Origin: CAZFHA01 sp964518595
GTDB taxonomy: Bacteria; Bacillota; Clostridia; Saccharofermentanales; Saccharofermentanaceae
DNA length: 64,000 nucleotides
Assembly (NCBI GenBank): GCA_964518595.1
Contig: CAZFHA010000018.1
Span: 1-64,000 of the forward strand
Reading direction: 5' to 3'
The position numbers and the translations under genes are program-made. The first letter of the stretch is position 1. Each line of letters opens with the position of its first letter. The notes beneath the pieces were generated by a model. That model did no database searches. It saw only the letters and a list, made by a program, of their open reading frames with translations, and was not told the origin of the DNA. Of the stretch, positions 15,460 through 24,638 are shown one piece after another.

Positions 15460-16353
15460 TTAATCTATCTTAAAATACAATGCGAGTGGATGTAATATCA
15501 TCGCCACCTTGCTAGCATCCAGTATTTCAGAATTGCTAATATCCGAACCTGACCCCCAAAACTGCTGATATAATAAAGTTCTTAACTGATTTTGAGCTTC
15601 TGTCAATACATTTGATTTATCATCTTGAGATGCCAACTGGTTTACAACTAATCCAAGACAAGTCATCTTTCTTCTATACTTAAAACTAACTAATTCCGGA
15701 TTTTCTCTAAAAAAATCTTTAACAAGTGGTACTAGAAGCCTATTCTTAGAAACAAGAAAGAGAGACGAGGGAAGGTTTTCCAGAAGAGCGTTAATATTTT
15801 CATGAATAATATCATATTCGCGATTAGATTTATTAATTATGCTTAATTTCTCGTTTTTATTTAATGTAGGTTTTCCTGCTTCCAAGCGTTCATTCTCTTC
15901 TTTCTGAACGTCAATCTGATTTAACCATGCTCGTGTGGCTGTTTTCGAAGAAAACATTTTTTTAAAACTATCCAAATTAACTAATTCAAAATCATCTTCA
16001 ATCTCTATATATTGACCAATTTCAATTAAAGAAGATGATTTTAAAGGCTTTAGTGCAGAATATGCTAGATCAAAAATATCATCATGTTGAATCCTTATTT
16101 TAACTTCTTTAGTAAGTTCAGTATCTGTTGAACTCTTTTCAGTCTCCAGCCTTCCACTGAACGTGGCTTTTATATTAGCAATAATACCAGCACTAACCTT
16201 AGCCTCGGCAGATGATTCTACAGCAGCTACTGATTTGGAAGAATTATTTTCTCCAGTTTGATTCTCTTCTACAATTTCTTTAATTATACCCTTATAATGT
16301 TGAGCCACTATTGATGTTATAGTACTTGAGTCAAAATAGATAAAGTGTTTCAT
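15460..16353 (-). CDS. DUF6414-like protein, first gene of the ATPase/TOPRIM block
   Basis: A 297-residue protein that begins MKHFIYFDSSTITSIVAQ and continues with a small/polar segment rich in Ser and Ala (about 37-62). This resembles DUF6414-type proteins (N-terminal D-S/T-x3-S-x3-AQ pattern), a family of unknown function; the match is from memory and is moderate. A helical charged region (about 150-190) and a segment LPSSLFLVSKNRLLVPLVKD follow. No transmembrane helix is evident. AGGAGG six bases upstream fixes the start at 16353. It is separated by 51 bases from the ATPase gene and is probably its operon leader. It is not part of canonical PARIS. Confidence 0.62.
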   Translation of the reverse strand: MKHFIYFDSSTITSIVAQHYKGIIKEIVEENQTGENNSSKSVAAVESSAEAKVSAGIIANIKATFSGRLETEKSSTDTELTKEVKIRIQHDDIFDLAYSALKPLKSSSLIEIGQYIEIEDDFELVNLDSFKKMFSSKTATRAWLNQIDVQKEENERLEAGKPTLNKNEKLSIINKSNREYDIIHENINALLENLPSSLFLVSKNRLLVPLVKDFFRENPELVSFKYRRKMTCLGLVVNQLASQDDKSNVLTEAQNQLRTLLYQQFWGSGSDISNSEILDASKVAMILHPLALYFKID

Positions 16354-16786
16354 AATTCCTCCTATAGACAAAAAACTTTTAAAGAAGATATAACAAGTAA
16401 TTTGAGATTTAATTATAACCTTATTTATTCACCTATGTATTATAGACTATGGTAGAAAACTTAGCATCAATAGATTTGATATACTATAACATGTATATTA
16501 AACATTGAAAATACAGCTTGAATTATAATATGATCTAGAGAATTAAATCATATTAAAAATTGGGAAGCGGTGGACTATTTTTCAGAAGAAATTTTTTGAC
16601 ATAGATAATGTTGCTTCTTCTTTCAAGGGTTTTGCAATTTCTTGAATGGATTAAGGTATATTTTTGATAATATAAAGAATTTCGCAGTAGAGTGCGAAGA
16701 ATACTAGTAGTGGTTATGATATATGGTAAATTTTCTTATAGCAATTTAAAGAAAAAATTAGCAAAAAATTAACTTGTAATGTATAT
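16354..16786. other. AT-rich region upstream of the ATPase/TOPRIM block
   Basis: No convincing gene. A leftward TATAAT at 16439-16444 is a possible -10 for the block, without a good -35. The 14 bases at 16566-16579 also occur, inverted, in the hairpin at 59857-59909. Confidence 0.5.
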
Positions 16787-16921
16787 TTATTTCATGACAG
16801 AAATATCTTGATACGATAACTTTTTACTTTCCGGGCAGATGCTGACCTTTCCATCTTCGTACTTAAAGCACTTTTGACAGATGCCCTGAGTATTATGAAG
16901 AGTTACTGCCGAAAGGTGTCT
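16787..16921 (-). pseudogene. Possible gene remnant with a cysteine pair
   Basis: The minus strand reads a short open segment ending at TAA 16787-16789. It contains GICQKCFKYEDGKVSICPE, with a C-x2-C followed by a third Cys. It has no start codon with a ribosome binding site, and a stop lies a little upstream. It looks like the tail of a degraded gene, and I do not recognise the family. Confidence 0.25.
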
Positions 16922-16980
16922 TCCCAGTCAGTACGGCCACTTACTATGTGTATCCTGTTCATGTTTCTAATGCCCCCCAC

Positions 16981-17033
16981 ACAAAAAGCCCCAACTCAAA
17001 ACTTCCGGTGGGTTCGGTGTTTTAAGCTGGGGC
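16981..17033 (-). terminator. Terminator of the ThuA/oxidoreductase operon
   Basis: On the minus strand a 15-bp stem with two G-U pairs (arms at 17019-17033 and 16988-17002) is followed by TTTTTGTG. It lies 39 bases after the stop of the oxidoreductase gene. Confidence 0.8.
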
Positions 17034-17071
17034 ATCAGGAGTGACTGGTTCATTAACGACAATGCATCTTC

Positions 17072-18166
17072 TTAGAGAGCGGTGGCATCCTCTAGTAGTA
17101 CGGGAGAGGAGAAGCGGCTCTGCATAAAGTAATGCTTGTCCTCTTCGGCGGCAATGTGAAATCCGTGCATGGCTTCCAGAACGTGGAGGGTGAGGTCGCC
17201 ATTAGCGCAGAAGTTTTTGCTGCCTTGTCGGAGGGCACGTGCCATGTCGGCAACCCCTAGGCCACGGCTATTTTCGGAGAAAGGCCGTGTGAGAGGAATC
17301 TCTTCAAAGCCTTCTTTGCCTGCCAGATGTAGTTTTACCGGGCCACCGAAGGTGTTGGGGTCGGGTACGGAGAGGGTTCCCAGACTTCCGTAGATTTCGA
17401 TTCGGGGGAGGTTTGATTCCCACATATCGAAGCTGGTTAAGATGGTAGCCATGGCTTGGCTTTCAAAGTCAATGATTCCGGCTACATGGGTAGGTACTTC
17501 TACGGTAACTTTTTGGCCATGCTTTTTTTCGCTGGTGATGGTGCGCTCCGGGAAGGAGATTCGTGTGCTGCCGGTTACTCGGCGAGCCGGGCCCAGCATG
17601 GCGAAAAGGGCGGTTAGGTAGTAGGGTCCCATGTCGAACATCGGGCCGCCGCCTACTTGATAATAGAACTCAGGATCTGGATGCCAGCTTTCGTGTCCGT
17701 GACAGGCCATGAAGGCTGTTGCGCCGACGATTTGACCTAGTTTGCCGGAATGAATCAGTTCGATGCAGGTTTGGAGACCGGCACCAAGGAAGGTATCTGG
17801 TGCACCGCCCAATAGCAGCCCTTTTTCGGCGGCTAGTTTTTGGAGGGCTCGTCCGTCCTCAAGCTTGATGGAGAGGGGTTTTTCCACGTAGACGGATTTA
17901 CCAGCAAGCAGTGCCTTTTGGCAAACTTCGAAATGGTAGGGGGGCGTGGTCAAGTTGAGTATGATGTCAATCTCGGGATGAGCTAGAATTTCTTCGGTGC
18001 TGAGCACAAATGGAATGTGATATTTTTCGGCTTGGATCTGTGCCCGCTCACTGATCACATCGGCTACCGCTAGGACTTCGACCTCTTTGAACAGAGTGGT
18101 TAAATTTTCCAGATAGATGCTGCTAATATTACCGCAGCCGACTACACCAACTTTTGTCTTATTCAT
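17072..18166 (-). CDS. Gfo/Idh/MocA family oxidoreductase
   Basis: A 364-residue NAD(P)-dependent sugar-type dehydrogenase. The N-terminal Rossmann fold has GVVGCGNISSIYLENL. The motif EKPLSIKLEDG near residue 95 contains the conserved Lys of the EKP signature. A C-terminal alpha/beta domain carries GGGPMFDMGPYYLTALF (the D-x-G-x-H/Y region). The substrate is unknown. It overlaps the ThuA gene by 8 bases. ThuA and Gfo/Idh/MocA proteins are frequent partners in disaccharide or uronate oxidation clusters, and the divergent AraC regulator fits a substrate-inducible operon. Confidence 0.9.
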   Translation of the reverse strand: MNKTKVGVVGCGNISSIYLENLTTLFKEVEVLAVADVISERAQIQAEKYHIPFVLSTEEILAHPEIDIILNLTTPPYHFEVCQKALLAGKSVYVEKPLSIKLEDGRALQKLAAEKGLLLGGAPDTFLGAGLQTCIELIHSGKLGQIVGATAFMACHGHESWHPDPEFYYQVGGGPMFDMGPYYLTALFAMLGPARRVTGSTRISFPERTITSEKKHGQKVTVEVPTHVAGIIDFESQAMATILTSFDMWESNLPRIEIYGSLGTLSVPDPNTFGGPVKLHLAGKEGFEEIPLTRPFSENSRGLGVADMARALRQGSKNFCANGDLTLHVLEAMHGFHIAAEEDKHYFMQSRFSSPVLLEDATAL

Positions 18167-18890
18167 GAGGAACCTCCTCTACATCAATAAACTGATCGAT
18201 AGTTGCACCTTGGGCTAAGGCTTCGGCTTTGCCTGCTGCAGCCCAGAGGAAACCACGGCGCATTAATTCTAAAGGTTCGTAGGCATCAAAAACATCTGCG
18301 TGATGCCCTAGAGAATTATAAAAGACTCGGCCATGTCCCCAGCGCTTAGTCCAGACTACAGGAACCTGAACCAGTGGATTCGTCATGTGAAAACCTCGGG
18401 CAGCCGGATTGGGGAAGAGGGTTGTAGCCAGCACCTCAATGGCAGGATCGACATGTACATAGTACTGCTCGGAAGAAACCTGAAAGTCTTTTAACCCTTG
18501 GATAATGGGGCTGGAGTTGCCGGAAATGTTTACTTCATAGGGGGTATTGTCACCGCCGGGATGGGCTACCCATTGACCGCCGGTCATGAACTGCCAGTCT
18601 ACATCCTCACGGAAGGCGTCGCACATGCCGCCGTGGCAACCAGCCAGACCAACACCGCTAGCAATGGCATTGCGGATATTTTTTGATTGCTCAGGGGTGA
18701 TTTTGGACATAGTCCATTCTGGAATAATCAAATCCATGGACAATAAATGTTCGTAATCTAAAAAACTGTCTAGGGTATCGGAGATTTCTACAGAGAAGCC
18801 TTCTTCGGTTAACACGCGGGCAAATATTTCTGCTACCTGAACCGGTTCATGACCATCCCAGCCTCCTTGGACAATTAGTGCTTTTTTCAT
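18159..18890 (-). CDS. ThuA domain protein (trehalose-utilisation type)
   Basis: A 243-residue protein with a class-I glutamine-amidotransferase-like fold. The N-terminus is MKKALIVQGGWDGHEPVQ, followed by the elbow-like segment GLAGCHGGMCDAF near residue 80 and QWVAHPGGD near 106. ThuA-type proteins act in trehalose or related sugar catabolism with an NAD-dependent partner. The next gene, overlapping by 8 bases, is such a dehydrogenase. There is no transport gene nearby, so the source of substrate is unclear. Confidence 0.88.
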   Translation of the reverse strand: MKKALIVQGGWDGHEPVQVAEIFARVLTEEGFSVEISDTLDSFLDYEHLLSMDLIIPEWTMSKITPEQSKNIRNAIASGVGLAGCHGGMCDAFREDVDWQFMTGGQWVAHPGGDNTPYEVNISGNSSPIIQGLKDFQVSSEQYYVHVDPAIEVLATTLFPNPAARGFHMTNPLVQVPVVWTKRWGHGRVFYNSLGHHADVFDAYEPLELMRRGFLWAAAGKAEALAQGATIDQFIDVEEVPHE

Positions 18891-19017
18891 AGTGGGTTAC
18901 TCCTATTCATATTTCAAAAAATGTCTTAACTAATGTCATAATAGAAAGAATGGGCTTTATAGTATGGTCATTTTGTGCTAATTTGTAGACAGATTATTTC
19001 AAGTTGGAGGCGATGCG

Positions 19018-19905
19018 ATGAAGGCCTTTCATGAACAGCGAAAATACCAAGATGGATTTGCTTTTTCTATAGAACCAGTTGCGGCTATGGATTTTTTGCC
19101 CCACTGGCATCAAGACTATGAGATTCTTTATATTTTCTCTGGGCAACAGCAAATTGCCGTGGGGGACAGGCTAGTTGAACTGTCTGCCGGTCAGGGGCTA
19201 CTTATTGCTCCTTGGCAAGTGCACTACTACAAGAAGATCGCAGAGGCGCAGGGGATTTTGGTGATTTTTCGGCCGGAGCTTTTGCCATATATGGAAATAG
19301 ATACTTCGGCTCATTGGCAGGTAGACCGGCAGGAGGAGCTAAAGGCATGGGTGGAGAATCTTTTAAGAGATATAGCTGAAGAGCGAAGGCGCAAGGAGCC
19401 TTATTTCACGTGGGTTTGTCAAAGTAAAATACAACTTCTGTTAGCTACACTGGCCAGAAGGGAAGAACTGGGAGAGTGGGAATGGCTGCCAAAGAACCGC
19501 CAAGGGGAGCTGGATCTGATTCAGGAGATTCTGAGTTATTTAGAGGTGGCCTATGCCGAAGGACTTTCCAGAGACCGGTTAGCGCAGAAGTTTGGGCTGA
19601 GCACTTCGCACTTTTCACGCCTATTTAAGCGGCTTACCGGGCTCAGTCTTCCGGAATATGTGGGGCGCCTGCGGGTGGAGGAGGCAGCTAAATTACTATT
19701 AGCCAGTGACAATACCATTACCCAGATTGCCTATGAGGTGGGTTTTGATAGTGTGAGGAGTTTTAACCGGAGCTTTCAGGGGGTCTACCAGATAACGCCT
19801 TCACTTTTTCGTCAGGAAAAGAATACTTTGCGCTCTGCTCCAGCGGTTTTGGGTATGGATAGGACTGGAGGGAAGGGAAAAGCAGAAAACAGTAAGAAAT
19901 TATAG
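19018..19905 (+). CDS. AraC family transcriptional regulator with cupin domain
   Basis: A 295-residue regulator. Residues about 15-95 form a cupin-type sensor (PHWHQDYEILYIFSGQQQ). Residues about 185-275 form the double helix-turn-helix, with LSRDRLAQKFGLSTSHFSRL and the second helix ITQIAYEVGFDSVRSFNRSF. It is transcribed divergently from the ThuA/oxidoreductase pair across 127 bases and probably controls it. GGAGG precedes the ATG. The last 25 residues after the HTH are low-complexity and may be non-functional. Confidence 0.92.
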   Translation: MKAFHEQRKYQDGFAFSIEPVAAMDFLPHWHQDYEILYIFSGQQQIAVGDRLVELSAGQGLLIAPWQVHYYKKIAEAQGILVIFRPELLPYMEIDTSAHWQVDRQEELKAWVENLLRDIAEERRRKEPYFTWVCQSKIQLLLATLARREELGEWEWLPKNRQGELDLIQEILSYLEVAYAEGLSRDRLAQKFGLSTSHFSRLFKRLTGLSLPEYVGRLRVEEAAKLLLASDNTITQIAYEVGFDSVRSFNRSFQGVYQITPSLFRQEKNTLRSAPAVLGMDRTGGKGKAENSKKL

Positions 19906-20013
19906 GGTTCGTGTGATTGTGGCTTTGGGGGATTATGAGTATGCTTTTGGTATAAGGTGAAGTCGCGCTTATGGAGCTATAAATCATAAGGCAGATTATA
20001 GAAAGGCGGAGCG

Positions 20014-21621
20014 ATGAATAAGCAGATCAACGGACAGATAAGGGTAGACATTCTGGATACCACTTTAAGGGATGGGGCACAGGCCGAGGGTATTTCCTTT
20101 TCTGTTAATGACAAATTAGCTGTTTTTGAGGCGCTTTCCCAGATTGAAATCGCTTATGTTGAGGCTGGTAATCCCGGCAGTAATCCTAAGGATCGGGAGT
20201 TTTTTGCGGCTTTCAATCAGCGTGAAGAAGACAAGACTCATTTATGTGCTTTTGGTAGTACGAAGCGTAAAGACAAGAGCTGTGAAGAGGATTCTCAGAT
20301 TCAGTCTCTTCTGGAAGCAAATACGGATACGGTTGTTTTTTTCGGTAAGGTATGGGATTTTGAAGTGAAAGAGATTTTGCGTGCCACTCCGGAAGAGAAT
20401 CTGGAGATGATTGCTGAAACTACGGCCTATTTTGTAGCGCATGGCAAAAAAGTTATTTTCGACGCAGAACATTATTTTGAAGCGGCGGCGGATAATAGTG
20501 CCTATGCTCACGCCTGTCTTCGAGCGGCCCAGGAGGCAGGGGCTATTTGTGTCTGTTTATGTGATACCAATGGGGGCTTTATGCCGGAGGAGATTTCTTC
20601 TTTAGTGGCGGAAGCTGTGGGACTTATGGCCAATACTGCTTGCAAAGTGGGGATTCACAGCCATAATGATTCCGGTGTCGCAGTTGCTAACTCTATTGCG
20701 GCTGTTTTAGCTGGTGCGCGTCATGTACAGGGTACTTTTAATGGCATTGGCGAACGCTGTGGTAACGCTAATTTATCGACGATTATTCCTAATTTACAGT
20801 TGAAATATGGTTATCAATGTATTCCAGCTGATAAGATGCCTCTCCTGACTACGATTGCCAGAAAGTTGGCTGATTTAGAGAATGTAAGTTTACCGGGTAA
20901 TGCACCTTATGTGGGTGTTTCAGCTTTTTCCCATAAAGCCGGTATGCACGTGGATGCAATCAAGAAGAATTCGCGCACCTATGAGCACGTTAGTCCGGAG
21001 GTGGTGGGGAATTCTCGTCGCTTGTTGGTTTCAGAAATAGCTGGAAAAGCGGCTGTTTTGGCACTGATTCAGAAGATCAGACCAGACATGGATAAAGCTG
21101 CGCCGGAGGTGGTGCAGGTATTAGCCAAGGTGAAGGAGCTTGAGCATAGTGGTTACAGTTTTGAAGGCGCCGAAGCCTCTCAAGAGCTACTGGTTTGCAG
21201 AGAGCTGGGGCTATATAAACCCTATTTTGACCTCAAGCGTTTGACGGTTAACTCGGAATTTCCACATGTGGGGGAATGGTCGGCAACGTCCTTTATTAAG
21301 ATAACCGTTGAGGGAAAGAACGAAGTGACCGCCGCTGAGGGGGATGGCCCGGTTAACGCAATGGATAGTGCGTTACGTAAGGCCATGGAAGTTTTTTATC
21401 CCGAACTTAAGAAGAACCATCTTTCCGACTATAAAGTTAGGGTTCTCAGCAGTGAGTCCACTGCCTCGGTGGTAAGGGTTCTGATCGAATCCACCGACGG
21501 ACAGAGTACTTGGCGGACAGTGGGGGTTTCCACTGACATTATTACCGCCTCTTATCAGGCGTTGGTAGATTCTTTAGAATATCCCCTGATGCGGAGGCGA
21601 TTACAATCGCAGTTGGTTTAA
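20014..21621 (+). CDS. cimA: Citramalate synthase
   Basis: Condenses pyruvate and acetyl-CoA to (R)-citramalate, the first step of the threonine-independent route to 2-oxobutyrate and isoleucine. The 535 residues have an N-terminal HMGL-like TIM barrel with DTTLRDGAQAEGISFSVNDK (the AQAEG form is typical of CimA rather than LeuA). The metal-binding GIHSHNDSGVAVANS lies near 210, with HVQGTFNGIGERCGN beyond it. A C-terminal LeuA-type allosteric domain spans about 400-530. It heads a six-gene operon followed by leuCD and leuB, the next enzymes of the same route. AGAAAGGCGG provides the ribosome binding site. Confidence 0.93.
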   Translation: MNKQINGQIRVDILDTTLRDGAQAEGISFSVNDKLAVFEALSQIEIAYVEAGNPGSNPKDREFFAAFNQREEDKTHLCAFGSTKRKDKSCEEDSQIQSLLEANTDTVVFFGKVWDFEVKEILRATPEENLEMIAETTAYFVAHGKKVIFDAEHYFEAAADNSAYAHACLRAAQEAGAICVCLCDTNGGFMPEEISSLVAEAVGLMANTACKVGIHSHNDSGVAVANSIAAVLAGARHVQGTFNGIGERCGNANLSTIIPNLQLKYGYQCIPADKMPLLTTIARKLADLENVSLPGNAPYVGVSAFSHKAGMHVDAIKKNSRTYEHVSPEVVGNSRRLLVSEIAGKAAVLALIQKIRPDMDKAAPEVVQVLAKVKELEHSGYSFEGAEASQELLVCRELGLYKPYFDLKRLTVNSEFPHVGEWSATSFIKITVEGKNEVTAAEGDGPVNAMDSALRKAMEVFYPELKKNHLSDYKVRVLSSESTASVVRVLIESTDGQSTWRTVGVSTDIITASYQALVDSLEYPLMRRRLQSQLV

Positions 21622-21666
21622 GGACGGTTCAGCAGATAATTTGCTATGAAATTGGAGGATACACTT

Positions 21667-22947
21667 ATGGGAATGACAATGACACAGAAGATTCTAGCCA
21701 GCCATGCGGGACTGGACAAAGTGGAAGCCGGTCAATTGATTGAGGCCAATCTGGACTTGGTACTGGGTAATGATGTAACCACACCACCGGCCATTGATGT
21801 TTTTGCCCAGACCGGTGTGGGCGGCGTTTTTGATAAACATAAAGTAGCTTTAGTTCCCGACCATTTTACCCCAAACAAAGATATTAAGTCAGCCGAACAC
21901 TGTAAGAAAATTCGTGATTTTGCCCACGCTCAGGAGCTCAGCCATTACTATGAGATTGGTGATCCGGAAATGGGCGTTGAGCATGTTATTTTACCGGAAA
22001 ATGGCTTAGTTGCTCCCGGCAGCGCTATTATTGGCGCCGATTCTCATACTTGTACCTATGGAGCGTTAGGGGCTTTTGCTACAGGGGTAGGTTCTACGGA
22101 CTTAGCCTGTGCCATGGCTACCGGCAAAACTTGGTTTCGGGTTCCGGAGGCAATTTCTTTTCACTTAACAGGGGAACTGCCGGAAAATATTACCAGTAAA
22201 GATTTGATTCTATACATTATCGGCATGATTGGTGTAGATGGTGCACTCTATAAGTCTATGGAATTTTCCGGTCCGGGAGTGGCTTCCTTAACCATGGCTG
22301 ATCGCCTAACCATCTGCAACATGGCCATTGAAGCCGGTGGTAAAAACGGAATTTTTCCTGTGGATCACCAGACGATAGACTATCTTAAGGTATTTGCATC
22401 GGATACTTTTGCCGCCGGTGATTATCAGGTTTTCACTGCTGACAGTGATGCGGACTATGAACGGGTTATCGAGATTGATTTGGCTCAAGTGCCGATGACG
22501 GTAGCTTTCCCCCATTTACCTGAAAATGCTAAAACCGTAGGAACTTTTCCGGAAGTTAAGATTGATCAGGTGGTTATCGGTTCTTGTACCAACGGACGTT
22601 TAGAAGATCTGCGGGTAGCGGCTACGGTGTTAAAGGGTCAAAAGGTCAAAAAGGGTCTGCGCTGTATTATTCTGCCCGGTTCCCAGAGGGTTTGGAAGGC
22701 GGCTCTCAAGGAGGGACTGCTTGAAATTTTTGCCGAGGCTAATTGTGTGGTATCTGCTTCCACCTGTGGTCCTTGTTTAGGTGGACATATGGGAATTCTG
22801 GCTAAAGGTGAGCGCTGTGTCGCCACTACCAATCGGAATTTTGTGGGTCGGATGGGTCATCCTGAATCCGAAGTTTATTTGGCCAGTGTACCTGTGGCAG
22901 CTGCTTCGGCCATATTGGGTCGAATTGCCAGCCCTACGGAGGTCTAA
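21667..22947 (+). CDS. leuC: 3-isopropylmalate/citramalate dehydratase large subunit
   Basis: Aconitase-family large subunit with a [4Fe-4S] cluster that isomerises 2-isopropylmalate and also citramalate. The 426 residues contain GADSHTCTYGALGAFATGVG and the cluster cysteines in SCTNGR and STCGPCLGG. The ATG at 21667 is chosen over 21646 because TTGGAGGAT lies 8 bases before it. It pairs with leuD downstream. Following cimA, its likely substrate includes citramalate. Confidence 0.93.
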   Translation: MGMTMTQKILASHAGLDKVEAGQLIEANLDLVLGNDVTTPPAIDVFAQTGVGGVFDKHKVALVPDHFTPNKDIKSAEHCKKIRDFAHAQELSHYYEIGDPEMGVEHVILPENGLVAPGSAIIGADSHTCTYGALGAFATGVGSTDLACAMATGKTWFRVPEAISFHLTGELPENITSKDLILYIIGMIGVDGALYKSMEFSGPGVASLTMADRLTICNMAIEAGGKNGIFPVDHQTIDYLKVFASDTFAAGDYQVFTADSDADYERVIEIDLAQVPMTVAFPHLPENAKTVGTFPEVKIDQVVIGSCTNGRLEDLRVAATVLKGQKVKKGLRCIILPGSQRVWKAALKEGLLEIFAEANCVVSASTCGPCLGGHMGILAKGERCVATTNRNFVGRMGHPESEVYLASVPVAAASAILGRIASPTEV

Positions 22948-23003
22948 ATCTTACCTTGTTCATGGTTTATAGTTTTTTTAGTTGAAGAAGAAGGAGAATA
23001 CGT

Positions 23004-23489
23004 ATGAAAGCAAAGGGAAAAGTTTTTAAATACGGTGCCAATGTAGATACCGATGTTATTATTCCGGCTCGTTACCTAAATACTGCTGATCCTATAGAGT
23101 TGGCGAAACACTGCATGGAGGATATTGACCAGACCTTTGTTCAGCAAGTAGAGGCTGGTGATATTATTGTTGCCGGACCTAATTTTGGTTGTGGTTCTTC
23201 CCGGGAACATGCCCCCATTGCCATCAAGGCCAGCGGCATTTCCTGCGTTATCGCTCCATCTTTTGCCAGAATTTTCTACCGCAATGCTATTAACATGGGA
23301 CTGGCAATTCTGGAATCTAAAGAAGCCTCGGAGGGGATTTCCCATGGTGATGTGGTAGAGATTGATTTCTCCAGCGGTATCATCAATAATCTTACTTCCG
23401 GCATATCCTATACTGCGAAACCTTTTCCCGAATTTATCAGCAAAATTATTGCAGCTGATGGTTTGGTAGGTTATATTTCTAAACAATAA
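23004..23489 (+). CDS. leuD: 3-isopropylmalate/citramalate dehydratase small subunit
   Basis: Swivel-domain partner of LeuC, 161 residues. The N-terminus KGKVFKYGANVDTDVIIPARYL and the motif GPNFGCGSSREHAPIAIKASG are diagnostic, with the substrate-specificity loop around residues 25-32. It is the short archaeal/bacterial LeuD type. AGAAGGAG precedes the ATG. Confidence 0.94.
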   Translation: MKAKGKVFKYGANVDTDVIIPARYLNTADPIELAKHCMEDIDQTFVQQVEAGDIIVAGPNFGCGSSREHAPIAIKASGISCVIAPSFARIFYRNAINMGLAILESKEASEGISHGDVVEIDFSSGIINNLTSGISYTAKPFPEFISKIIAADGLVGYISKQ

Positions 23490-23511
23490 ATGCTACTTGG
23501 AGGATGAAGAA

Positions 23512-24597
23512 ATGGGTACATACAAAATTGCCGTAATTCCCGGAGATGGAATCGGACCGGAAGTAACCAGCGGAAGTTGTGAAGTCTTAAAGGTTATTGG
23601 TGAGAAATTCCACCACCAATTTGTTTTTGAGGAACTGTTGGCCGGGGGCAGTGCCATTGATGCTACGGGAGAAGCGCTTCCAGCGGCGACTTTAGCCGCC
23701 TGTAAAAAAAGTGATGCTGTTTTGCTGGGTGCAGTTGGCGGCCCTAAATGGGATACATTGCCCGGAGGCGAGCGACCTGAGAAGGCTTTGTTAGGGTTGA
23801 GAGCCGGTCTGGGGCTCTTCGCTAATCTGCGTCCGGCCATCTTATATCCTGAGTTAGCCTCGGCTTCGCCCCTTAAAGAAGAATTAATTAGTAGTGGTAT
23901 TGATATAATGATTGTGCGGGAATTAACCGGCGGCATTTATTTTGGTGAGCGTGGACGTAAGGCAAATGAAGAAGGTGGTGTAACGGCTTGGGACACGGAA
24001 GCTTATAGTACTAGTGAAATTGAGCGCATTGTGGAGGTAGCCTTTACCTTGGCCAGAGGCAGACAAAAGAAGCTTTTATGTGTAGATAAGGCTAATATCT
24101 TGGAAAGTTCCCGGCTCTGGCGAGAAGTTGTAACAAATGTTTCAAAAGAGTATCCTGATGTTAGTGTAGAATTCATGTACGTGGATAACGCTTCCATGCA
24201 GTTGGTAAGACGTCCCAGTTCCTTTGATGTGATGGTTACTTCCAATATGTTTGGCGACATTTTGTCAGATGAAGCCGGTATGATTACCGGATCCATTGGA
24301 ATGCTTCCCTCGGCGTCTTTGGGTAAACCTAATACTCCTGGAATGTATGAACCGGTTCATGGTTCTGCCCCGGATATTGCCGGTGAGAATAAGGCCAATC
24401 CCCTGGCCACAATTCTGTCTGTAGCAATGATGCTAAGATGGTCTTTTCAACTGGTAGCCGAAGCCGAGGCCGTTGAAGCGGCTGTAGCTCAAGTCCTTAA
24501 GGCAGGATACCGTACCGGGGATATTGCCTATGATGATAAGTTTACTGTTCTAGGGACGAGAGAAATGACGGCAAAAGTGATAGAATTATTAAAATAA
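23512..24597 (+). CDS. leuB: 3-isopropylmalate dehydrogenase
   Basis: NAD-dependent oxidative decarboxylase acting on 3-isopropylmalate and, in this pathway, on methylmalate to give 2-oxobutyrate. The 361 residues carry GDGIGPEVT at the N-terminus, RELTGGIYFGER near 140, VDKANILESSRLWR near 188, and the NAD-site motif EPVHGSAPDIAG near 281. The ATG at 23512 with GGAGG 8 bases upstream is preferred to an in-frame TTG at 23497. Confidence 0.94.
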   Translation: MGTYKIAVIPGDGIGPEVTSGSCEVLKVIGEKFHHQFVFEELLAGGSAIDATGEALPAATLAACKKSDAVLLGAVGGPKWDTLPGGERPEKALLGLRAGLGLFANLRPAILYPELASASPLKEELISSGIDIMIVRELTGGIYFGERGRKANEEGGVTAWDTEAYSTSEIERIVEVAFTLARGRQKKLLCVDKANILESSRLWREVVTNVSKEYPDVSVEFMYVDNASMQLVRRPSSFDVMVTSNMFGDILSDEAGMITGSIGMLPSASLGKPNTPGMYEPVHGSAPDIAGENKANPLATILSVAMMLRWSFQLVAEAEAVEAAVAQVLKAGYRTGDIAYDDKFTVLGTREMTAKVIELLK

Positions 24598-24638
24598 ATT
24601 GACTTCCTAACCGAAGTAAGATGTAAGTGGGTGACAAG

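Noticed and set aside
19906..20013. Possible T-box or leader attenuator before cimA
   Set aside because: Only 108 bases, with no T-box sequence, no leader peptide rich in Leu/Ile/Val codons and no terminator hairpin.
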